The position numbers and the translations under genes are program-made. The notes beneath the pieces were generated by a model, which saw nothing but the letters and a program-made list of their open reading frames with translations, searched no databases and had not been told where the DNA came from. From assembly GCA_963513935.1 (NCBI GenBank), contig OY740774.1, forward strand, positions 85,088,890-85,152,889: a stretch of DNA of 64,000 bases, read 5' to 3'. The stretch is from Aphrophora alni. Taxonomy: Eukaryota > Arthropoda > Insecta > Hemiptera > Aphrophoridae. This document shows positions 24,950 to 37,634 of this stretch, piece after piece (within the stretch, counting starts at the first letter, position 1; every line of letters starts with the position of its first letter).

Positions 24950-25060
24950 ACACGGCTCTAATGTAATTGGACAAACCATACACATGATAGAAATACAAGC
25001 AATAAAACAAACTCTCCTTGCAAGAGTAAATGATATTTATAAAGAATAACAACATTATAT
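24950..25060 (+). repeat. Dispersed repeat, partner of 16,915-17,025
   Basis: Carries CTCTAATGTAATTGGACAA, AGCAATAAAACA, TCCTTGCAAGAGTAAATGAT and ATTTATAAAGAATAACAACA, in the same order as at 16.9 kb. Confidence 0.65.
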
Positions 25061-25380
25061 ACTGATGCTGTTATGAACTCATGATATAACTATGTAAGAA
25101 TTTATTTTGTACATTTTCAAAAAGGATGACAAAAAAAACAGACAACGTAAACACTCCACCCCTAAGAGTCACCCCGCAGTAACTTAGGTAACTTTTAACT
25201 TGGTGAACACTAAAAGTCCATCTGAGTTCTTAATAAGATTAGCAGACACAGAGGACGAAAGAAAAAACGATACTTTTTAACAGTTTCATACAAGAATCAA
25301 GGGGTTAAGTTAATCTTTAAGGTCTAAATTCTGAGTTCCACGTTATAAAAGATTACTTTTCGTCAATGAATGTAAATTCT

Positions 25381-25382
<2 letters not shown>

Positions 25383-25416
<34 letters not shown>
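25383..25416. repeat. (AT)n microsatellite
   Basis: Uninterrupted AT dinucleotides. Confidence 0.95.
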
Positions 25417-25417
<1 letters not shown>

Positions 25418-28002
25418 CATAAGGTAATAAATAGCTTTCAGCTGACAATTTTAAAGTTGTTCACTACTTAAAACAATGTACTCAGTAAATGAAATACAAC
25501 TCAAAACTCTAATTTAGAAGAAAATATTTTAGCATTAATCACGTTATAAAATTTTTCACATCTTTCAACTATTCCACATGTTAAGTATAATTGTTGGGGA
25601 AGATATTATAAATAATCTAATAAGAATAATAAACAATAATATTGTAACAAATTTCTATAGTCACTAAATACATCTTCAAATATATCACTTATTTGAAATC
25701 TTGACCTAACCTCTGAAGTCCAAATGTATAAACGTGGCATCATTGGATGAGCTCCTCACTACAAAGAAGATTGCTTTAAAACTCCATTTAAAAATACAAA
25801 AGGGAGTGTAATTTTCTGTCTACCATTCCGTAAGGTCTGGTATTGCTTTGTTGTTTTGTTGCAAGAAAAATATAAACGTGGTGCTCTAATTATTACACAA
25901 TACCATTAAATGACATTATAATCATCAAATGATTTGAAACGTTAAGTTTTTACTTAAACATATACCACATTATTTATATTATAACTTTATATCTACAATG
26001 ATTACTAAAATTACTGCAGACTAGTACAATGTCACAAAATTACTTTGTAAATATGTAAAGTCTGACAATAAGTCTACAATATGTAAACATATCTTGATAC
26101 GTCTGTTATTGAGTTGCCGGTGTGGTCACCATGAAACTACAAAATGTACTCTAATCAACTGATATTAATTGTCAAAAATGTATGAATATTCTTAAATATT
26201 GCTCTTTAAAGGATAATTTGCTCCAATATATAATATAACAAATGATTTTAAGTCTGAGGCAACAAAACACATTTGAAATATAATTTTATTTTTATCTCTC
26301 CCTTTAAATTACTTATTTTAGTTTGTCTATTTTGTAACGTTTTACAAACACTTAAAACATAATTTTATCACATAAGTGAGATATTTTGGGCCCGTTTGTT
26401 TCATAAAAACAGATTTCATAATGATGGCCATTTGGAACTGTTTCACACGCTTACTTAGAAATCCAATATCAGTTTGTAAAAACTTAAGTTTCAGCAATGT
26501 ATCGACCAATATCGGCAAACTAGAGTGAGTTTATATAATCAAAAATCAAACCTTCTATAGTGTCAGAGTATTAGACGGTTGACAATTTTTTTATATTTGA
26601 AATGATTGTATCCGTAACTAGAGGCAGGGAAGTGAGAGAAAAATAAACGTAATTTCTGTATTTATCCAAGCAAATATAAATGTATTTCTACTGAAAATAC
26701 TTTAAGTGTAATTATCAAATAACAGATACTTAAACTGAAAAGAAGTTTTATTAGAATTTAATTAAATTTATTTTATAACTTTTTCTCAGGCTCCATCAGT
26801 TTTATTCCACCATTTTTATGTAATACGTTTCATGAAAACGTTTTAAGTAAATAAATGAAGTTAGTGCGATTGTCTCGTTAATTGCACCTAATAAAATTAT
26901 GACGAATTTAATTTTAGCGAATAATTTAAATCTCGTAAGATATGTGTAAACAACATTATGAATTAATGTAAATTATATTGAATCTCACAGAATCTCTATT
27001 ACAAATATTTCTGTTAATGTCTCGCTTGTTAGACTAAATGTTTAATACATATTCACACAGCCTTTCTTTGTATTTTCTTTAATTTAAAAATTACATAACT
27101 ATATCAGAAAGAAAGAAAAAACAAACACTGTTGTAATTCATAAGGCCTACAGGTTTCGACTAATCTAAATTATTTTTAAATTGCCAAACCAGTTAAAACC
27201 GGTAGTTAAAATAAGACAATGTTTGAATTTTAACCTTCTTGTATGTTGTTGACCTCCATTCAGTTTAAGCCTCAAATTTACAAAGAACTTTTTTTTTAAT
27301 ATATACACGGATAAAATCAACGGAAACCTGTCAAAATTTCTTATCAAATAAATTCCCACTGCCAGAATTTCTTACTTTAAACTCGGTAGCCATGGGAAAT
27401 TTATTAATAATAAGACAACACTAAAGATCGCAAGAGTGTAAAATGAACCAAAAATATTTTTCTTAAGATATTAGTTAAAAACTAATTTAAGGATATGTGA
27501 TTTTCGTGGTAACTTCAATCTTTTTTCCAAAAACAGTGACTATACCTTTGCATGGTTTTTATTTTGATAAAAACTTACTAAGTATAGTGGAACAATACCG
27601 AAATTCCAAAGTTAAGAGATTATAGATGTGTAACATAAAAATCACATAACTAAACATATTCACTATAACCAAACAAAAATATATCCCATTTCATCAAAAC
27701 CCATATTACAGTAGTTATAAATGTTATTCATATTTTGTATCTTCATGTAATATAATTTGTGCAACAATGAACAGAGATAGAATTCAAATAAAAGGAAGTC
27801 TCAGTGATGAAGAAGAAATAAAGATTTTTCGGGAGATTCTATTCCAAGTATCCAAACAAGTAGTATCATTTTTAGATCCAGTCAGAAGATTCAGTGTTAA
27901 GTAAAATTTATCTAACTACAGCCAAGTAATTTTTTCTAAAAAACGCTAGCTTAGAAACATTGGTAATATATATGGTGTACTAATTTTAGAAATAACTATA
28001 TA
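25417..28002. other. Non-coding stretch
   Basis: A+T-rich. The only frame of note (27,165-27,359, minus, 64 codons) shows no domain. Nothing recognised. Confidence 0.5.
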
Positions 28003-28212
28003 TATATTAGCTGATTGAAATAATTTAAAACAGGCATTCTTTAACTATTCAAGATACATATAATTTATTGTTTCCCTGTTCCACATACGACACTAACTAC
28101 TGTAAATTTTAGATCATGGTCATTTAATAAAGTCATGAGTAACAGACGATAAATTGGAAGCCATATTTATTCCAGGGAGGCAATCGGTAAACACTGCCTT
28201 ATTCGGTGTATA
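28003..28212 (+). repeat. Block A, copy 2
   Basis: See block A copy 1 at 8,262. Shares 'TTCCACATACGACACTAA' and the flanking motifs in order. It starts the second, colinear run of blocks. Confidence 0.8.
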
Positions 28213-29061
28213 ACAACTTTAATCTATCCTTTAATAATGGGAAAGTACGTAGCGAGTCATAGGTTACAATAAAAGAGTAATTGAACCTACGCAAATTAAA
28301 CTTATTTTATACATTTACCTCATTTTGTCCTAATCAATAAATAATCACAAAATTAATTATATGTTACTATGTACAGAATTTTGTAACCTGCTAAGAAATA
28401 ATCAAATCTGAAACACTCTGCACATTATGACGTGTATTGTGTATGTACAATAAACACAGTGTAATATAATCTCATTACACATTATGCTTTAATTTATCTC
28501 TAGGTAATTATAATTTGATGAAATTACTGCACAGTTATCGACGTGTTCACGATGAATCCATTAAATTCACTCTCTTCAACTGACTATAAAACCCAGAGCA
28601 AATTTAATGATGTTCATTGAAAGTGGTTTTTAATACCTTTTTTACACCTAATATAAAATATATATCAATAATTAGCTTCAAACATTATTAATTTTTATTC
28701 AAAGCACTGTTGAAATATGATATATGATTACTCCCATCCTCTTTTGATTCTTCACATAACTTCTTGAACAAAGATTACTTCGCCTTTTTTCAATACTGCA
28801 TAAACTTAAAATGCAACGATTATTAACACAAATACCATAAGTTTTACCGCTTCTATTTCAGACGCTTTCTGAGTTTATCCATAAACGAGTGCAGCGAGTT
28901 GTACATAAAAACTTATATGGATCGTAATAAAATATTTATGGTCGATTTCTGACATGAAAATGAAACGAATAATGGAGGAAGTCAGTGAAGGATACAAGAC
29001 CACTCTCCAATGGTAATAAATTTTGTTTATATTATAAATTGTAAATAGCCATGAAATACAC
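28213..29061. other. Non-coding stretch between blocks A and B
   Basis: AT-rich. The minus-strand frame 28,875-29,156 runs into block B and is not a gene. Confidence 0.5.
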
Positions 29062-29185
29062 CTCTGTAAGAAGGGTTTCCTCACAGGTGTGCTGGACATA
29101 CACTTCATCGTAGGAGTTATTACAGTGGGTGACCATAACGTAATTGGAATAGACATAAAACAAACTACTTTGTGTTATAATACTG
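29062..29185 (+). repeat. Block B, copy 2
   Basis: Contains 'AAGGGTTTCCTCACAG' and ATAAAACAAACT, in register with copy 1 at 8,945. Confidence 0.8.
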
Positions 29186-29215
29186 ATTAATGACGGAGGA
29201 TAAGGAATAAGGACT

Positions 29216-29358
<143 letters not shown>

Positions 29359-29933
29359 GGAATTGACAAATGAAAGAGGAAGTTGAGAGAAATTAAATCA
29401 TTTATTTCGGTGCTTAAGAGAGGAAAAATTAGAAGAGTAGGAAAAAGTAAGTATTAGAACAATAAATAAAGACAAGGAAGGTGGTAAAATATAAAGAGGA
29501 TTACACGCTAGTAAGAGAGAGAAGAATGGAGAATAAATAAACACACTAAATGAAGGTGGTAGTAAAAAATAGGGGAATATATTTCTTGGAAAAGAGGAGA
29601 AAATATAAAGAGGGAACAGGAAGGAGGAAGATATTTGTGGAAGGAAAAATAAAGAGAAAAAGATAATGAAACGTGAGGAAAATAAATAGATTAAAGAGAT
29701 GTAGAGAAGAAAAGGGGATGGGTTTAGAAAGTAAGAGATAAATGAGGGGGAGAGAGTGATGCAGAGAGAAAGAGAAGTAAGGAGATTTAGAGAAGGGAAA
29801 GGAAAAAATGGGAGACTGGTGTGATAAGTAGGAGGGAGTAAGGCGAGAGGATAAAGTAGAGAGAAATAGCAAGTCAGAAGAAGAATAAAAACATGGAAAA
29901 TAGGAAGAGAATAGGACGGAGAGGAAGAGAAGG

Positions 29934-29934
<1 letters not shown>

Positions 29935-29995
<61 letters not shown>
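29935..29995. repeat. (AT)n microsatellite
   Basis: About 30 AT units embedded in the purine-rich tract. Confidence 0.97.
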
Positions 29996-29999
<4 letters not shown>

Positions 30000-30504
30000 A
30001 GGTAAAGATATATATGAAAAATTTAGGAGAAGAATTGTAAAATGGAGGAAGAGGAGGAGAGAGAGAGAGTGTGTGTGTTGTAGATAGAAGGAGGAAGAAG
30101 AAAAGAAGAAAGAAAATAAGACGGAGACAGATTTATAGAGAGAAGCGGAAAGGGAGACGTGTGGAGATAATGAGGAAAGTTAAAAAGATCTAAAGAGAAC
30201 GAGAGTGAAAGAGAAAGAGAGATAATGATAATTTTCAATCTTTACACTTTAACTACTGTTGATTAGTGTTATTTTATGTTTTTGACTAAAGAAAGCCAGA
30301 ATACCAAATTTGAATTCAGTGCACAAAACCACAAATAAAATACAACCAGATCACAACGAATCCTGTAACTTTGTTTGCAAAACTAATCTCTGTATTCAAA
30401 CAGTCAGATAAATGTGTTCTTAGTACATAAATATAATTAGGGCGTAGAATGGGCCAATCTGACTACTGCAACCAAATTATGTTTTTGAAACATGTTTAAA
30501 CCTA

Positions 30505-30745
30505 AGTCGTCACTTAGCCAAACGTGTTAAGTCATCACATTCAGATCAAAATCATCAGTGAGTCTGTGGGTTTAAATCCAACAATAAAACGAGGATTTTT
30601 CTGTGCAGTTTAGTTCTCAGCAACTGTTTTAAGGTAGAAGAATTATCCACTTTAATCAAATGGTGGTTAGTACGATTGAGAGATGACAGGAAACTTCTAT
30701 GCTTATATTAGAGTTCGGAGGGGAGAGACCTTACCTTCTTTTTTA
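30505..30745 (+). repeat. SINE-like repeat, copy 2
   Basis: Degenerate tRNA-like head ending 'CTGTGGGTTTAAATCCAAC' (B-box area). The body has GGATTTTTCTGTGCAGTT, 'AAATGGTGGTTAGTACG' and GGAAACTTCT, matching copy 1 at 20,901 in order. Confidence 0.55.
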
Positions 30746-31239
30746 GTACATTTTTATAATGCAAAAACTTTTTTTTGTAAATAAGCTACATACAACATAC
30801 ATTTCCTAAAACGTACTGCCAAATTCAAACGGACTTACTCCTTACAAGCTGAATATATCAAATCGCCAAAAAGTGATTCACATAAATATCTGGTAAAATG
30901 TAAAGATTGATAATATAAATAAATTACCATTTTTCAATTTCTCTAAGTTATCAATATATGTTAAAATGTTGATTTAATAATGTTTATTGCATTCATTTTC
31001 AATATGTTATCTAATTTGTCAGAAGCACTTTTTCCGTGGTAAAACAAAAGACTAAGTTATTTGTAATTGATGTGCCTATATATTCCAGGACAGAAGTAAG
31101 AGGATTGAAAGCCGAAAGTATTTATTTTCTTACTCCTTATGCACTGAAAAAAAGCAAATAAAAAATAAAGGTGTAGTAATTTTGCTACTTCTACTGTACA
31201 CAGTCTATTCTTCTTTAGGATAATTTAATAAAAAATATC
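30746..31239. other. Non-coding stretch
   Basis: AT-rich, nothing recognised. Confidence 0.5.
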
Positions 31240-31450
31240 CTGCATTTACACCTAAAAGGTCTAAAGTTACAGTGTCTCCTAAACGTGTCGAGTCAGTAAG
31301 GACTTGTGAAACATACTATATAACTTCTCTTAATGTACATACTGTCTATAGCTCAATGTGAGAAGGTGTCACTAAGATAAGAATCCAATATCCGTTAAAT
31401 ACCACTACTCCATCTCCATAGCCTTTGTGATATTTAATTTCCTGTAATGT
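31240..31450 (+). repeat. Block C, copy 2
   Basis: Carries 'AATCCAATATCCGTTAAATA' and the same order of flanking motifs as copy 1 at 10,330. Compared with copy 1 it has a ~15-bp insertion (CATACTGTCTATAG area). Confidence 0.85.
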
Positions 31451-33261
31451 ATGTGTTCAACAATTTTACGTGCTTGACAGACAGACATCTTTTGGGAACC
31501 TTCTTTTTAGAGTGAACAGACTTCAATGTTGATATTTCCACAAAAAAGTAAACATTGATTGGTTTGACCCATCAAACATTTTCTATAATATATTATATTC
31601 TATTTACGTGAGAAATAAAAAAGGAATTTTACTGAGCTACTAGTCGGTAGGAAAACATCGGTTTGGTGTGCGGTTGCATGTAGTATATACGGTAATACAA
31701 TTTAGGAAGATTACAGAATATATTTTTATAAATCTGAAAGTGGAGATATCAGACTTGTGGCGAGACGGTTTATTTCTCTAAGGAAAAACACAATGGCGTC
31801 CCAGAACTTGCGTAATTTGACATTTCAGTGTAAATAACTTATTTTATACAAAATGTTGTCTGGACATTCAAATACTCTATCGGACGAATGTTTTTGAAAA
31901 ATTGATAACTTCATTGATAAAGTAAATATTGACAAACTGATATTTTTGAATTTCTGTCTCATTATTTTAATTCTATTAATGTCATTTCAAAAATACCGCC
32001 TGTTTATAAAGTCTCGTTTTCATATTTTAGTGAGTTTTTTGTTGTTTATTGTGCGCTGACTTTACTACGCGTGTCTAATGGGTAGACCTCAAAGTACTTA
32101 AATGCATTACTTACATGGTAATGCGTATTACCAGTTAGTTTATTGTGATGATCAGATCGGGAGTAACGTAATGTACTCTTTGTTATTGATTGTGCGCAGT
32201 CATTACTGCGCATGTCACTGTTGGTCCTCTCTGCTAAATATTGCAGAGAGTGATCCAGAGTTTATATTCAATCTTGACAGAGTCAATATATTTTACCTTG
32301 ACAAACTAACGTTTGATCGGTAATAATATGTATATATAGGCGGATATTATGAAACAAACGTTCTACGAAATGTTGTCTTATATTGTCTTTCGATATTGTG
32401 TCACTGAACGTTATTGGATAAAACTATTCTGAAATTTGTCTCAGATTAGATTCACCTAGAAGCAGTTGGCTATGTTTATCAAAAGAACAGTATCTCAATA
32501 TATTTTTTAACTTTTTTCAACCTCCTCAAAAAAATAGGTCATGAAACGAAAACCTATCTACGAAGTTTTCACACGAGGTTCAAAGTACAGATCTTCTACT
32601 AATTGAAACCTACCGGTCATGCTAAAACAGTTTAGTACTGTCAATTATTCTAAAATTGTGTAGCAGATATATAAATAGAAGTTCGGAATGAAACAACAAT
32701 ATTTGGTTTCATCTATCAGGGAACTTAAAACACCAGGTGGTGGAGCACTGAAAATACACACATACGAGACTTGAGATTAATCTAGGTCAAAAAATGGTTG
32801 AAGTTGGGACAACAATCTTACATAAACCTATTTTGGAACTAGTATTCTTTGAAGGTATCATCAGAGAGTTTGTTCTATCCAATTATTGGCCAACTTGTAC
32901 AGTAGAAAGTGAAATGAATGGAGTACTTTAGTCAAAATAGCACTACAGTATAACTGCATGAACCTCCATGTTCCTACTCCTGAACATCTTTGGAGAACGG
33001 ATCTTACCAAAGGGAGTTTTTCCAACAAAATCTGAAAAGAAACCATTACTTTTTTTTTATGAATAGCAACTAAAGGATCTGTAGAACAACTAACGAACTG
33101 AAAGAGTCTCCATCTCCTATACACCGTCTATGACACAGATATGTCTATAAAAACAAGTAAAACAAGTGTGAAAGAGTTATTAAGTTATCAATTTGCAACT
33201 AAAGTACAACGCTTTGAAAAACTCATATGAAAGTACTGGTTGTTTATGTAATAAATTTGAT
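31451..33261. other. Non-coding stretch between blocks C and E
   Basis: Two frames, 32,102-32,323 (plus, 73 codons) and 32,861-33,124 (minus, 87 codons), have slightly higher G+C but no recognisable domain. I do not call them genes. Confidence 0.45.
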
Positions 33262-33770
33262 ATTTACAAATACATTTGTTTTATTTTAGTAGTACCTGAA
33301 CTTCTCACTGCAGAGCAACTGTTTGAATAGACTGTACAAATAATTAAAGGATATAGGAAACGATTAGACCTAATTCATACTGCTGTGTGTAATAGCGTGC
33401 AAGCACCGAGGGGCATTGATTATAGCCACTGTGTGTTATTAAGGATTACTTGGTGCAGTGCCCATACTATGACACACATTTATCATGATGCAGTTTTCTT
33501 CATTCATGTGTCGAATTTAAATATCAAAGAAGCACATATTTTACTATGACACTATAGTTACATTTCAACTGTTCAATTATTACAAATGTGCCAAATTTTA
33601 ATGCGTTATTTATTGAAAGATATCAGTGTAGAACGGTTTTCCCCAAGTGAATTGACAAATGTACAAGATAGTAGAATCAATATTAAGAGATAGATGGGTA
33701 GGGGTTGGAAACTGTTTATGGAGCAATATTTCACTGCGCTGTTTTTTAACATTTATTACATGTTGTCTAC
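33262..33770 (+). repeat. Block E, copy 1
   Basis: Shares with copies at 39,135 and 40,960: GACTGTACAAATAAT, 'TCATACTGCTGTGTGTAATA', a TATCA.TGTAGAACGGTTTT segment, GA.ATGACAAA..TACGAGATAGT (here TTGACAAATGTACAAGATAGT), and a TTTATGG.GCAA..TT.C tail. All copies have the same orientation. No conserved frame. Function unknown. Confidence 0.82.
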
Positions 33771-34698
33771 CGTCCTATAATTTGTAAAATTTAAGGGAAA
33801 AGATGACACAAATATTCGCACACACCCATGCATAATACAAACCACACAAAATTTAATCGTCGCCCAGTATGTAACTTTTGTAGTTGTCAATTCAAGTAGT
33901 AAGAATTAACTGTAGCGTCGTCGTAAATGTATTTAAAACATTTATTGCTTAGCTTGTGTTATAAATTCATTCTAAGTTTCAATCGAGTTTTAAATTAATT
34001 ACTATCAAGATCTTTTTTAATATTTTCCTTAACCAACATTTTCTTTTCTTGTTACATGGCAAACCAGTTTGAGTCATTAACATTCACATTTCACACCAAT
34101 CAGCTCATTAAATAAGAATTTTAAATTCTTTGACACTAATTTTTAAATGAATAAAAATTCTAATCTTAATACTCTTCATTGTGCTGTGAATTAGAGGGAA
34201 ATAGGTTTTGTAAGACAATTCCATTTTTAAGCCTCCAACTCGATATTGGTGCTCTCGTTTCAAGAGAACTCATAATTTTATAGTTATTTTTGATGCAGAA
34301 TAGAGAGATATTGGGATATTACAATTCTTATGGTAATATCCATAAGCCAATAGATGTTTACAACATCTCATAAATGTAATAGTGATAATAAACTTAAATA
34401 CTTATAGTTAAATGTATGCTGATAAGATGGCGTACTACATCTCTAACGTATTTCTATCAACCGTCTAAAGCTGCCTAAAATAAACGTGTTATGTTTTAAC
34501 GTTCAGAAATGATAAGGCACTAATCCCGTAACGATTTTTCCATTTAGGATGAGATTGTCCATCCTAAAATTTAAAAAAAAACTTATATATAAATAACTAC
34601 TATATAATGTCAAATCTAATATTTACTTATAACATATTTAATTTACTTTTTTCGGATAAGTCGTGACGACTATTAATATTCAACATAACCTGCTAACG
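33771..34698. other. Non-coding stretch
   Basis: AT-rich flank upstream of the gypsy insertion. Nothing recognised. Confidence 0.5.
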
Positions 34699-34703
34699 GA
34701 GAT

Positions 34704-34857
34704 TGTTATAAGTTAGGTTAGGAAATGACTACATCGTTAGTGTGTCTAGTATGAACTGTTTTATTATCTTGCAGTCTTACCTCTTACAGTCCCTAACTTG
34801 TAGGACTTTACATTTAGTTATCTTATCTAGATAACTATGTACACATCTATTACTACA
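34704..34857 (-). repeat. 3' LTR of the gypsy element (154 bp)
   Basis: Direct copy of 37,635-37,788, differing at three positions (one G/A and one adjacent TC/GA pair). Short for a gypsy LTR. Boundaries are fixed by the GAGAT target duplication and the TGT...ACA ends. Confidence 0.95.
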
Positions 34858-34867
34858 CTCCCATTTC
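34858..34867 (-). other. Polypurine tract (PPT)
   Basis: Minus strand reads GAAATGGGAG immediately before the 3' LTR. This is the expected place and composition for the plus-strand DNA primer of an LTR retroelement. Confidence 0.8.
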
Positions 34868-34935
34868 AACATATTTAAAGAACATAAAACTCTCTTAATA
34901 TATACATAAATGTAAACATGTCTATTGAAATAACT

Positions 34936-35133
34936 AAAAGAATTACAGACTAATTTAAACAATAACAATAACAAAATAATTTTTCCTTCTATAAACAAAA
35001 TTAACAATATTGTTTTACTATTCTTCCATAAAAGAATTACAGACTAATTTAAACAATAACAATAACAAAGTTTTTTCTTCTTTAAACAAAATTAATATTG
35101 AAGCCTATCTGGCTGTTTTACTATTCTTCCATA
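34936..35133. repeat. About 94-bp tandem duplication in the element's 3' end
   Basis: 'AAAAGAATTACAGACTAATT' starts at 34,936 and again at 35,030. 'TTTTACTATTCTTCCATA' ends each copy (35,030 and 35,133). The second copy contains the last codons of the integrase frame. The duplication lies between pol and the PPT, and the copies have diverged by small indels. Confidence 0.85.
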
Positions 35134-36162
35134 TCTGGTAGTCAATTCTTTACTACCTTCTGTTTGATTAGGATCACAATCTTTATTTGGAATAACTGTT
35201 TCCTGTAATTTATTTGTTTCATCAAAATATGGATTGTTACAAAACATTTTAGAATTATCTTTGATTATATCTTTTCTATTTCTTTCAATTTTTCTACCAT
35301 TTAGTAAACTTATGATATATGACCTAGGTTTGTGACCTGCTTTGTAAACAACGGCTGGGATCCATTCCTTATTTATTTTTACCCTAACTTTGTCATTATC
35401 ATGGAATGGGTGTAGCAACTTTGAATTTTTATCAAAATAAAATTTTTGAATTTTTTGTTTTGCCTGTAATGTTTGTTTAACTTTATATTCATTTACTTTG
35501 CTGGGTTTCAATCGACTATTTATTATAGGAATGACTCCTTTTAACCTCCGACCCATTAATAATTGAGCAGGAGAGTAATTTACTTTACTGATACTAGTAT
35601 TTCTTTGTTCTAATAGACACAAATAAATATCTTTGTTAGTAGCTTTTGCCTTTTTAATCATGTTTTTGGTTGTTTGTATGGCTCTTTCTACCATACCATT
35701 AGATTGTGGAAATCTAGCACTACTTGTAATGTGATGAAAATCCCACTCTTTAGCAAAATCTTTAAACATTTGTGAACTGAACTGAGGTCCATTATCAGAT
35801 TGTACAATATCAGGAATGCCATGTCTGGCAAAAATAGATTTTATACATGTAACCACTACAGGGCTAGTAGTATTACTTAACATCACTATTTCAATATACT
35901 TAGAATAATAATCAACTACAAGTACATAATCCTTATCATCTAAATAAAACAAATCAATACCAACTTTGGACCATGGCCTATCTGGAACCGAGTGAGGCAT
36001 AAGGCTTTCTTTTGTATTTGATTTTTGATAACGCAAACAAATATTACAGCTACTTACTAGGTCTTCAATATTTTTTGACATACCTGGCCAATATAATAAT
36101 TCTCGAGCTTTAGACTTACTAACTTCAATACCTGAATGATTTAAATGAATTCTATTAAGCAT
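35092..36162 (-). CDS. Ty3/gypsy integrase domain (open, but cut off from the rest of pol)
   Basis: Integrase pastes retroelement DNA into the host chromosome. This 356-codon frame shows an N-terminal zinc-binding HHCC motif (H6, H9, C39, C42) and the catalytic core with D70 (GIDLF), D123 (SDNGPQF) and E159 (NGMVERAIQ), giving the expected D-x52-D-x35-E spacing. The conserved SPAQLLMGRRLK follows at 197, and the C-terminal PRSY..GRKIERNRK region at about 279-297. All catalytic residues are present. The first Met is an internal residue of the ancestral polyprotein: the RNase H frame runs into this one in another phase and ends at 36,155, an 8-base overlap that marks a frameshift. No chromodomain is seen. 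It is an intact-looking piece of a dead polyprotein, similar to K02A2.6-like gypsy pol proteins. Confidence 0.93.
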   Translation of the reverse strand: MLNRIHLNHSGIEVSKSKARELLYWPGMSKNIEDLVSSCNICLRYQKSNTKESLMPHSVPDRPWSKVGIDLFYLDDKDYVLVVDYYSKYIEIVMLSNTTSPVVVTCIKSIFARHGIPDIVQSDNGPQFSSQMFKDFAKEWDFHHITSSARFPQSNGMVERAIQTTKNMIKKAKATNKDIYLCLLEQRNTSISKVNYSPAQLLMGRRLKGVIPIINSRLKPSKVNEYKVKQTLQAKQKIQKFYFDKNSKLLHPFHDNDKVRVKINKEWIPAVVYKAGHKPRSYIISLLNGRKIERNRKDIIKDNSKMFCNNPYFDETNKLQETVIPNKDCDPNQTEGSKELTTRYGRIVKQPDRLQY

Positions 36163-36829
36163 ATCTCGTCTGAGTTGGTACGACCAATTGTTGATTTTTA
36201 AATATTAAGCCTGATGTTTCACTCAATTCACCCCTTACATTCCAATATGGTTTAATAATATTTGGTAACAATATCTTATGTTTAGGCCATCCTCCTTTTA
36301 TACAATTATATAGTTGTTGCATCTCATTATCTTTTTTAAGTTCATCCTGAAATATTTTTATTTTTTCTGACGTTATGAGAAGATTTAATGTAAGTGTACA
36401 AACTTGTGCTTCTATTTCATTGTCTAAAAAAGTGTCAATAGAATTTAATTTGTCTTTATCAATGTTTTGATATGCCCTAGACAATGTATCTGCAAGGTAC
36501 ATTTCTTTACCTGGCTTGTATACTAGACTATAATCATATTTTTGTATATTAATTAACATTCTTTGTAATCTTGGTGGACATAATACAAGAGGTTTCTTAT
36601 ATATAGAAATTTTTGGTTTATGGTCAGTTTCTATAACTACATGTTTACCATAAATATATTGATAAAATCTATTACAACCAAAGACAATAGCAGCCATTTA
36701 TTTTTCAATGGTTGCATAACCTTTCTGACAATCTGTTAATGCCCTTGAGGCATAAGCAACAGGAACATTATTTTGTAATAAAACTGCTGCTACACCATCT
36801 TTGCTAGCATCTACAGACATTGTAACAGG
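36155..36829 (-). pseudogene. Gypsy pol: RNase H and linker, interrupted
   Basis: Continues the reverse transcriptase frame. It begins after a TAA at about 36,829 with MSVDASKDGVAAVLLQ (the first RNase H Asp), then reads YASRALTDCQKGYATIEK followed by TAA just before MAAIVFG at 36,697. From there 180 codons are open: ETDHKP, an RLQRMLINIQKYDYSLVYKPGK-type segment (shortened here), and LADTLSRA with the last RNase H Asp. The second stop falls where the family normally has Glu before the 'MLAI' motif, apparently the catalytic Glu. The linker to integrase ends with a frameshift at about 36,160-36,175. RNase H activity cannot survive these lesions. Confidence 0.9.
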
Positions 36830-37500
36830 TTAATCAACATCATAATAATACAATAGTGGTTGAGAACTTATAAGCTTCTTTATCTCTTTGAAAGATTTTT
36901 CTTGTTCCCATTGCCATTGCCATTCCCTATTATTTTTTATAAGTTCCCTCAATGGTGAGGTGACACTAGACATATTTGGTATAAATTTACTCAAGTAAGT
37001 AACCATACGTAACAGTCTTTGTACATCTTTTTTATTCTTAGGTACTTGCATATTTTCTATTGTACGGACTTTGTTTTCATCGGGTTTAATACCTTTACTA
37101 GTTAATTTATGTCCCATATAAATTAATTCTTGATTATTAAATTTAAATTTTTCTTTATTGAACTTAAGATTAACTATTTAGCTCTATTTAGTACTTTTCT
37201 TAATCTTAAATCATGTTCTTTTTGAGTTGAACCCCAAATTAAAATATCGTTTATAAAGGTATCAACACCTTGTATGTTTTCAAAAAGTTGACGTATGGGT
37301 TCTGTGGAAAACCTCAGGAGCAGACTTTATTCCAAATGGTAGCCTTAAAAATTTATATCTACCAAAAGGGGTATTGAAAGTACATAAATTTTGAACTTTC
37401 TTCATTAAGAGCAATTTGCCAAAAACCACTTTGTGCATCCAATGTACTAAAACTTACTTTTTCCTGTGCAGTCTTGTTCTTAGAAAGCACGTTTTCTTCT
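36830..37500 (-). pseudogene. Gypsy pol: reverse transcriptase, C-terminal two thirds, broken
   Basis: Minus-strand reading finds TLDAQSGFWQI (motif A), then in a shifted frame LCTFNTPFGRYKF and GIKSAPEVF (motif B), then FINDILIWG, where the family has a (V/I)DDIL catalytic pair. Here the first Asp has become Asn. An open 95-codon frame follows (36,830-37,117) with the thumb and connection region (GHKLTSKGIKPDENKV). There is at least one frameshift around 37,320-37,400 and a stop near 37,180. Upstream of motif A the sequence no longer matches the family, so the fingers region and everything 5' of it are gone. Confidence 0.88.
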
Positions 37501-37620
37501 GACTTCATAAATGTATCACACTATTTTACATTATTGTTAAGTAAATCTTTCACTTCTACTGTTTTTTATTTTTTTTTTATAAAAAAAAACATTTTAATTA
37601 ATTTATTCTATAAAATCACT

Positions 37621-37634
37621 TTTCGACTGCACCA
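37621..37634 (-). other. Primer-binding site (tRNA-Ser-like)
   Basis: Immediately inside the 5' LTR the minus strand reads TGGTGCAGTCG. PBSs start with TGG (complement of the tRNA CCA end), and TGGCGCAGTCG is a form I associate with tRNA-Ser-primed insect gypsy elements, one mismatch away. The tRNA identity is from memory, not from a search. Confidence 0.7.

Noticed and set aside
28875..29156. 93-codon minus frame sharing PITLW and VRKPF peptides with a frame at 8,949
   Set aside because: The shared peptides reflect DNA similarity of block B; most differences change the amino acid, and the remainders of the frames are unrelated.
29546..30238. Minus-strand open frames of 108 and 71 codons
   Set aside because: Same composition artefact in the second purine tract; no domain and no match in sequence order to the frames in the first tract.
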